Shown here: positions 59,091 through 64,000 of the stretch, piece by piece
Layout: each line of letters opens with the position of its first letter
How positions within the stretch are numbered: position 1 is the first letter of the stretch
Assembly (NCBI RefSeq): GCF_005280205.1
Contig: NZ_SUND01000019.1
Span: 1 to 64,000 of the forward strand
Direction: 5' to 3'
Length of the DNA: 64,000 nucleotides
Origin: Bacillus yapensis
GTDB taxonomy: Bacteria > Bacillota > Bacilli > Bacillales > Cytobacillaceae
Made by a program: the position numbers and the translations under genes
Notes under the pieces: model-generated
What the model was told of the DNA's origin: nothing
Database searches by the model: none
What the model saw: only the letters and a program-made list of their open reading frames with translations

Positions 59091-60002
59091 TTAGCTTACG
59101 TTTGGCGTCCTTTCGGTGTAAACCTTCACACCTTCGAGAACAACCCGTTCGCGGAATTTTGCTAAAAGTTTTTTCGTGTGGACGCCAGGAACTCCATCCC
59201 CTATCGTTCTACCATCCACTTTTACCACCGCAATTACTTCTGCTGCTGTGCCAGTTAAAAACACCTCATCTGCGGTATAAACATCATGTCGAGTGAACGG
59301 TTCTTCTTTTACTTCGTAGCCAAGTTCTTGAGCAATATCGATAACCGCATTTCTTGTAATTCCATCTAAAGCACCAACATATCCTGGTGGTGTATAGAAA
59401 CAACCATTTTTTAAAATAAAGACGTTGTCAGCAGAGCCTTCTGCTACATAGCCTTGGTCATTTAACATTAGAGCTTCACTTACATTTGCTAGATGAGCCT
59501 CAATTTTCACAAGTACATTGTTTAAGTAGTTCAAGGATTTGACCTTCGGGCTCAACACATCTGGCCGATTTCTTCTCGTAGCTACAGTAACGATTTCTAG
59601 GCCAGATTCGTATAATTCTTTCGGAAAAATGGACAATGGTTCGACTATGACCACAACGCTCGCTTTCGGACATTTGTATGGATCCAATCCCAGGTCACCG
59701 ATCCCTCTAGAAACAACAACTCTGATATAAGCATCTTCTACATTATTTTTTTCAACAGTATTAGCAATGATCTTCGTTAGTTCTTCTTCTGTATATGGAA
59801 TATTTAAGAGAATTGATTTCGCAGAGTTATATAAGCGTTCCATATGCTCCTTCATGCGAAAAATATTCCCGCTATATACTCGAATTCCCTCAAATACACC
59901 GTCACCGTAGAGGAAGCCATGGTCGTAGACAGAAACCTTGGCATTTTCTTTCGTGACGTATTGATCATTTAGGAATATCCATTGCTCTGGCACGAAACTC
60001 AC
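59091..60002 (-). CDS. ilvE: Branched-chain amino acid aminotransferase
   Basis: Fold type IV PLP aminotransferase of 303 residues that performs the last step of leucine, isoleucine and valine synthesis and the first of their breakdown. Seen: HGFLYGDGVFEGIRVY near the N-terminus, the PLP Lys in SPKVKSLNYLNNVL, and the cofactor Glu in EGSADNVF. It is first in the operon, upstream of the T-box, so it can be expressed without leucine control while ilvB onward needs read-through. TETGTAAE-type phosphate loop seen as LTGTAAEV. Confidence 0.95.
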   Translation of the reverse strand: MSFVPEQWIFLNDQYVTKENAKVSVYDHGFLYGDGVFEGIRVYSGNIFRMKEHMERLYNSAKSILLNIPYTEEELTKIIANTVEKNNVEDAYIRVVVSRGIGDLGLDPYKCPKASVVVIVEPLSIFPKELYESGLEIVTVATRRNRPDVLSPKVKSLNYLNNVLVKIEAHLANVSEALMLNDQGYVAEGSADNVFILKNGCFYTPPGYVGALDGITRNAVIDIAQELGYEVKEEPFTRHDVYTADEVFLTGTAAEVIAVVKVDGRTIGDGVPGVHTKKLLAKFRERVVLEGVKVYTERTPNVS

Positions 60003-60127
60003 CTCTTTACTTTAATATTAAACCGCTTTAAACGACTGAAATTCTGAGTAAAAAAAAGATATAATTAAAGATTCCAAAAATTTATCGCGCTTTCAGTTCC
60101 TTATCCAAGATCTTATATTTGAGGACT

Positions 60128-60156
60128 ATCTTACTCGGATTTTCTCCCTTCGTCAA
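60128..60156 (-). promoter_or_regulatory. Sigma-A promoter upstream of ilvE
   Basis: Minus-strand TTGACG (60156-60151), 17-nt spacer, TAAGAT (60133-60128). A good match with ideal spacing, about 125 nt before the ilvE start. Confidence 0.75.
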
Positions 60157-60400
60157 CAGTATTTTTAAGAATTGTGCGATTATTTAAATAAATCTTTTAA
60201 TTTGAATCCGCTTACAATATTGGTACGTCAATCGTTACGAAAAGAAAAATTTTTATAATTTTTTGACGATTATTTTTTTAGAATTAAGAGCCCAATTTTT
60301 CATAGATATATTAATAGAAGAAACACGGATTTAATGTTAGCTTTCCTAACACCGAAGAAAGCGCTTTAACAATTTCGAGGATGGACAAGTTCAAAAATGA
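60157..60400. promoter_or_regulatory. Upstream region of ilvE with a cre-like site
   Basis: AT-rich. At about 60354-60371 GAAGAAAGCGCTTTAACA resembles a CcpA cre site. An A/T palindrome near 60243-60262 is a weak CodY-like match with four mismatches. Both regulators act on the B. subtilis ilv-leu operon, but the site here is about 200 nt from the promoter and could belong to neither. Confidence 0.35.
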
Positions 60401-60425
60401 AAAAAAAGCTGCCCAAAAGCAGCCT
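60401..60425 (-). terminator. Terminator after the alpha/beta hydrolase pseudogene
   Basis: Minus-strand GGCTGCTTTTGGGCAGC followed by TTTTTTT, 40 nt downstream of the stop at 60465. Confidence 0.8.
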
Positions 60426-60464
60426 CACGGTAAATTTCCCTTTCCTTTACCAATCTCTGATGTT

Positions 60465-61280
60465 TTAAAGGGATGATTCAATTCGGTCTAACCATTCGTG
60501 TAGCAGCGAATTAAAAATTTCTGGTTGTTCAATTTGCAAATTATGACCCGCGGTATCCAATACAGTAAATGTACCTCTTGGATATTTATCTATTATTTCT
60601 AGTGCATCTTTGAAACCAACAACAGAATCCTGTCTCCCTAAAAGGAACACACTAGGTTTTTCAAATTCAACTTGATCCACCTTAAAGGAAAATTCATATT
60701 TAGCCATTACCTTTATTAATAAATTCTCATCTGCAATTTTACACCCATTTAAAACTTCCTCGTTGTATCTTACCCAATTATACTCATCAAGAATAACTTG
60801 ATTTGCCTTGAAATCTTCTAATTCGTCATTAGTAAGACTTGCAATAAATTGTTCGTCCGATCTCATAATTTTATGTTCATCGACTGTTCTTTCTTCTTTA
60901 TTAGGAATAATAACCGGGCAAATGAAAGCCGCTCCTAAAATTTGTTCCTTACGTTTTTCAATTATTCCTCTGGCTATATAACCACCATATTATTCCCCAG
61001 CAATTAAGAATTTTTGATTTTGCAGGACAGCTTCAATAAATTCCAATACGGCATTTAACATTTCGTCAGAACTGCTGATTTCATTATAATTTTTTGTTAA
61101 TCCCATTCCCGGAAGATCTATGTAAATACGTCTAAAGCCATTTCTTTCAGTAAACACTGGCTCCATACACCCACTCATTAGTCTGTGATCGGGTGCAAAG
61201 CCATGTATCAATAGTATTGGTATCCCCTCTCCAACCTCTTCATAATAAATCTCTGCGTTGGAAACATTACAGTATGCCAT
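60465..61280 (-). pseudogene. Alpha/beta hydrolase with a stop at the nucleophile codon
   Basis: One frame of 272 codons encodes a complete alpha/beta hydrolase interrupted by a single in-frame TAA at 60992-60990. Before it: PILLIHGFAPDH (oxyanion region) and, at the end, FLIAGE. After it: YGGYIARGIIEK. In this family the missing residue is the nucleophile Ser of GxSxGG, so a TCA to TAA change would explain it. The rest of the triad looks intact: Asp in LLGRQDSVVG and His in DTAGHNLQIEQPE. It is either a fresh pseudogene or a sequencing error. Substrate unknown. Confidence 0.88.
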
Positions 61281-61397
61281 TCCTCGCCCTTCTTCCCATT
61301 CTAAAATCGTCTATACTATTTTAATTTTATACTAAGTTTAGATTTGTCTCAAAATGGAAGTACCTATTTATAACATCGAAAATAATAAAAATGGCAT

Positions 61398-61431
61398 AAA
61401 AAAAACCGTTAAGTTTCGTCAACTTAACGGG
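61398..61431 (-). terminator. Terminator after tRNA-Arg
   Basis: Minus-strand stem CGTTAAGTT / AACTTAACG with a 5-nt loop and TTTTTTTT, about 20 nt after the tRNA. Confidence 0.9.
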
Positions 61432-61452
61432 TATGTATATGGTGTGTATAAA

Positions 61453-61529
61453 TGGCGTCCCAGGAGAGATTCGAACTCCCGACCGTACGCTTAGAAGGCG
61501 TATGCTCTATCCGGCTGAGCTACTGGGAC
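61453..61529 (-). tRNA. tRNA-Arg (anticodon TCT)
   Basis: 77 nt including an encoded CCA. Acceptor stem GTCCCAG / CTGGGAC, D-arm AGCTCAGCCGGATAGAGCA, anticodon loop CTTCTAA with TCT reading AGA, and T-arm loop GTTCGAATC. Followed by its own terminator. It is a single tRNA, not part of a cluster. Confidence 0.97.
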
Positions 61530-61673
61530 AAATATAAGTATTCTTTTTTGTCTCACTTGTTTTTCGAGGACATTTTTTATTATATTAGGCTAACATTTAA
61601 AAGTCAATAGAAAAATTCATTTTTTTGCTGTGAAAATCAAAGGGGTGCTTACCCCCTTGATTATTTCACACAA

Positions 61674-62189
61674 TCATCCGAGATTAAACGTTTGTCGCAA
61701 TTCCACCATTTCACCACGGTCGAAATCATGAACTTCTAGTTCAACTTTATTCCCTTGGATGTCTAAGAGTACATAAGTCCGTTCTTGTCTTCCTCTTGGT
61801 AAGCGAAGACTACCTGGGTTAAGGAACAGCTTTCCTCGAACTAATTCCGCTCCCAATAGGTGAGAATGTCCAAAACAAACGACCTGGGCACTGACCTCAT
61901 CTGCACGATAAAGTAACTTCATCAACGAAGACTTCACACCAAAAAGATGTCCGTGAGTGACGAAAAAGCGAAGACCATTAGATTCCACAAAGATTTCATT
62001 TTCAAAATCTCCTGTAAAGTCACAGTTTCCCTTCACCACAGTATATCCCTGTATTTCCTCATCGTTTTTTTCAAGCTCTGAATCACCACAGTGAATCATG
62101 AGCTCGACTTCTTGTCCATGGCGTTTTTTTAACTCCTCAAGTTCTGCCCGTTGGCCATGACTATCACTTACAACTAGCACCTTTGCCAT
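61674..62189 (-). CDS. ysnB: YfcE/MJ0936-type metallophosphoesterase YsnB
   Basis: Protein of 171 residues of the calcineurin-like superfamily. Metal-binding motifs: DSHGQ (about 8-12), HCGDSE (about 33-38), GNCD (about 54-57), THGH (about 78-81) and GHSH (about 107-110). Family members cleave phosphodiesters in vitro; the natural substrate is not known. Located next to the rdgB homologue and rph, as in B. subtilis. Confidence 0.94.
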   Translation of the reverse strand: MAKVLVVSDSHGQRAELEELKKRHGQEVELMIHCGDSELEKNDEEIQGYTVVKGNCDFTGDFENEIFVESNGLRFFVTHGHLFGVKSSLMKLLYRADEVSAQVVCFGHSHLLGAELVRGKLFLNPGSLRLPRGRQERTYVLLDIQGNKVELEVHDFDRGEMVELRQTFNLG

Positions 62190-62203
62190 AAAAATCGCAC
62201 CTT

Positions 62204-62806
62204 CTACAAACTAAATTTACTTGAATTCAATATGCTTTCAAGATTTTTTAGAGCCTTAGCACGATGACTGATTTGGCTCTTTACTTCAGGCTCGAGCTCC
62301 GCCATTGCTTTTCCAAGTTCCTTCACGAAAAAGATTGGATCGTAGCCGAAGCCATGATTTCCTCTTCTCTCCCTTAAAATCATCCCTTCGCATGTACCAT
62401 GTACAGTAAGGGATTCTCCATCTGGAAATGCAACAGCTAATGCACAGTAAAAACGCGCAGTTCTTTCTTCATCGGGAACCTCTTCAAGTTCTTTTAAAAC
62501 CTTATCCATATTGGCCTCATCACTTTTTTCAAGACCTGCATAACGTGCTGAATAGATTCCTGGAGCTCCGTTCAAAGCATCAACAATTAACCCGGAATCA
62601 TCAGAGATGACGACCTGCCCAGTTATTTTACATACAGCTTCTGCTTTCAGAAGTGCATTTTCTTCAAATGTCTTACCTGTCTCTTCAATATCCTCGAAAT
62701 CATCAAAATCTAATAATGTTTTTACTTCATAGCCTAGTGGAAGGAACATTCTTTCGAATTCTTTCACCTTGCCTCTATTTTTTGTCGCGATAATTACAGT
62801 TTTCAT
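62204..62806 (-). CDS. rdgB: dITP/XTP pyrophosphatase (RdgB/HAM1)
   Basis: Enzyme of 200 residues that removes non-canonical purine nucleotides (dITP, XTP). Seen: [16 protein letters not shown] at the N-terminus, [10 protein letters not shown], the catalytic Asp in [22 protein letters not shown] (middle) and GFGYDPIF, then SHRAKAL near the end. The B. subtilis homologue is called ysnA. Overlaps rph by 4 nt, so co-translated. Confidence 0.96.
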   Translation of the reverse strand: MKTVIIATKNRGKVKEFERMFLPLGYEVKTLLDFDDFEDIEETGKTFEENALLKAEAVCKITGQVVISDDSGLIVDALNGAPGIYSARYAGLEKSDEANMDKVLKELEEVPDEERTARFYCALAVAFPDGESLTVHGTCEGMILRERRGNHGFGYDPIFFVKELGKAMAELEPEVKSQISHRAKALKNLESILNSSKFSL

Positions 62807-63558
62807 TTAGATTTTTTCTCCTCAATTTTTGCCGCTGCTTCTTCACCAATCGCCATACGTTGATGTTCAAATAGTTCAGAAATCCCTTCCTGCGCTGCTT
62901 TTAACAACTGCTGCAATTGATCATAGGAAAAAGTAGCTTCTTCTCCTGTTCCTTGCACCTCTACGAACTCACCATTACCTGTCATAACGATATTCATATC
63001 AACATTTGCTTGTGAATCTTCTATGTAATTTAAATCTAGTACAACTTCATTGTCTTCTAAAATTCCAACACTTGTTGCCGCAAGGAAATCCTTGACCGGA
63101 TATTTGGAAAGCTTACGGTCCTTATAAACCTTATGTAATGCTTGCGTCATCGCTACAAAAGCACCTGTAATGGAAGCAGTTCTTGTACCTCCATCTGCTT
63201 GGATGACATCACAATCTACCCATACTGTTCTTTCGCCAAGAGCCTCTAAATCAACAACTGCCCGAAGTGCTCGGCCGATTAAACGTTGAATTTCCATCGT
63301 ACGCCCTGTAATTTTCCCTTTAGCTGATTCCCGAATATTTCGTTGTCCTGTGGCACGAGGAAGCATCGAATATTCTGCAGTAACCCAGCCTTTCCCTTGT
63401 CCTCTCATAAAAGGAGGTACCTTCTCTTCAATCGTTGCTGTACAAATTACTTTCGTATTCCCTACTGTAATGAGTACAGAGCCTTCTGGATGTATTAAAT
63501 AATCCGTATCAATTTGGATTGGTCGCAATTGAAAGGATTCTCTTTCGTCATGACGCAT
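62803..63558 (-). CDS. rph: Ribonuclease PH
   Basis: Phosphorolytic 3'-5' exoribonuclease of 251 residues that trims tRNA precursors. Seen: [19 protein letters not shown] with conserved phosphate-site residues, [38 protein letters not shown], and the C-terminal [18 protein letters not shown] lies before the ATG. It follows gerM and leads the rph-rdgB-ysnB group. Confidence 0.97.
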   Translation of the reverse strand: MRHDERESFQLRPIQIDTDYLIHPEGSVLITVGNTKVICTATIEEKVPPFMRGQGKGWVTAEYSMLPRATGQRNIRESAKGKITGRTMEIQRLIGRALRAVVDLEALGERTVWVDCDVIQADGGTRTASITGAFVAMTQALHKVYKDRKLSKYPVKDFLAATSVGILEDNEVVLDLNYIEDSQANVDMNIVMTGNGEFVEVQGTGEEATFSYDQLQQLLKAAQEGISELFEHQRMAIGEEAAAKIEEKKSK

Positions 63559-63670
63559 TTGTTATTTCCTCCTTCTCCATACACTAGAGTCTATTTTACA
63601 ATGATTTAAGTATAATTTCTGCATTAACGTATTTGAATTAAGTTCCCTTATATTGAAAGAACTTCAATGA

Positions 63671-63702
63671 AAGAAGAGGTGGCCCCATTTAGCCAACCTC
63701 TT
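63671..63702. terminator. Probable gerM terminator hairpin
   Basis: Imperfect stem AAGAGGTGGC / GCCAACCTCTT with an 8-nt loop between gerM and rph. Only a T-rich tail without a long T run is present on the minus strand. Confidence 0.45.
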
Positions 63703-63739
63703 ACTTTCGTCCTTTATATAGTATATCAAAAAAGATTTT

Positions 63740-64000
63740 TTAAAAACTACCTGTATTGACATTTTCAGGTCGAGTAACTGGTTCGGCTAGCTTTTCCCCG
63801 TTCTCTCTGACAAGATCTGCTTTTCCATTTACCATCACTTCAACACTTTCAATGCCCTTCTGTTCAGTTAGAGAAAGAACAAGTGAGTTCAAGACATGCT
63901 CAGAAATGATTTTTTCTTCAAAGCTACCGTAAATGGATTCATTGAAATTCAATGTCACTTTTCCATCTTCAATCTTTGGCTCATCTAATAGAGCAACATC
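63740..64000 (-). CDS. gerM: Spore germination protein GerM, C-terminal part (cut by window edge)
   Basis: The frame is open to the right edge: 63959-64000 adds 14 codons without a stop before the GTG at 63958. The visible 86 residues match the second GerMN domain: VTLNFNESIYGSF, then LNSLVLSLTEQKGIESVEVM and VNGKADL. GerM is a lipoprotein needed for sporulation and germination in B. subtilis, where it joins the SpoIIIA-Q channel. The next gene is rph, as in B. subtilis, supporting the name. Confidence 0.88.
   Translation of the reverse strand, partial: DVALLDEPKIEDGKVTLNFNESIYGSFEEKIISEHVLNSLVLSLTEQKGIESVEVMVNGKADLVRENGEKLAEPVTRPENVNTGSF

Noticed and set aside
58979-59296. A 105-codon plus-strand frame across the ilvB leader
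   Set aside because: It overlaps the T-box and the end of ilvE; these explain the sequence fully.
60243-60262. CodY-box-like A/T palindrome upstream of ilvE
   Set aside because: Four mismatches to AATTTTCWGAAAATT in very AT-rich DNA is close to chance; not claimed as a site.
60990-60992. The hydrolase stop as programmed recoding
   Set aside because: The codon is TAA. Known amino acid recoding uses TGA or TAG, and no special structure is visible.

Overview
The window looks like chromosome from an endospore-forming member of the Bacillaceae. The evidence is a low-GC sequence, strong GGAGG ribosome binding sites, sporulation genes (spoIIB, spoVID, ysxE, gerM), T-box leaders before valS and ilvB, and a gene order that follows the Bacillus subtilis radC-maf-spoIIB...folC-valS...hem...ysxC-lonA-lonB-clpX-tig...leu-ilv...ysnB-ysnA-rph-gerM block. 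The genus cannot be fixed from sequence alone. Most core genes are on the minus strand.

Regions, left to right. (1) 1-2600: the 5' exon of radC, cut by what looks like the 5' end of a group II intron running off the left edge, then maf and spoIIB. (2) 2708-17158: a type IV pilus locus where B. subtilis carries only comC. The minus strand has pilO (fused to LysM), pilN, pilM, a prepilin peptidase, a major-type pilin, pilC, pilT, pilB, a VanW-like protein, a PRC-barrel protein and a large acidic membrane protein. A divergent plus-strand operon has three minor prepilin-like genes, the last carrying a repeat region that looks like a beta-solenoid. A diguanylate cyclase follows, and PilB has an N-terminal domain of the c-di-GMP-binding MshEN type. 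(3) 19236-26225: folC, valS with T-box, a small membrane protein, ysxE and spoVID. (4) 26226-35606: an accessory island separating spoVID from hemL, which are neighbours in B. subtilis. It holds a nucleotidyltransferase of the aminoglycoside adenylyltransferase type, a divergent TetR/SDR pair, a PhzF-family gene, a two-gene Hachiman (HamA/HamB) anti-phage system bracketed by near-identical stem-loops, a gene fragment and a DUF4870 membrane protein. Short related sequences recur between the cassettes.

(5) 35660-41898: the haem operon hemA-hemX-hemC-hemD-hemB-hemL, with a near-perfect PerR box over the hemA promoter. (6) 42142-52097: ysxD-like gene, ysxC, lonA, lonB, clpX, tig and a TPR gene (protein quality control). 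(7) 52213-60002: branched-chain amino acid operon ilvE-[T-box]-ilvB-ilvH-ilvC-leuB-leuC-leuD; leuA is absent from its usual place. (8) 60465-64000: an alpha/beta hydrolase gene whose nucleophile codon has become a stop, tRNA-Arg(TCT), ysnB, the rdgB homologue, rph and the 3' part of gerM.

The least explained content is the pilus locus, which combines parts not seen in textbook pil operons (LysM-PilO, VanW, PRC-barrel, acidic FimV-like scaffold, repeat-bearing minor pilin) with a plausible c-di-GMP circuit. Next is the accessory island with its recurring boundary sequences around a Hachiman system. No CRISPR array, rRNA or complete insertion sequence was seen.
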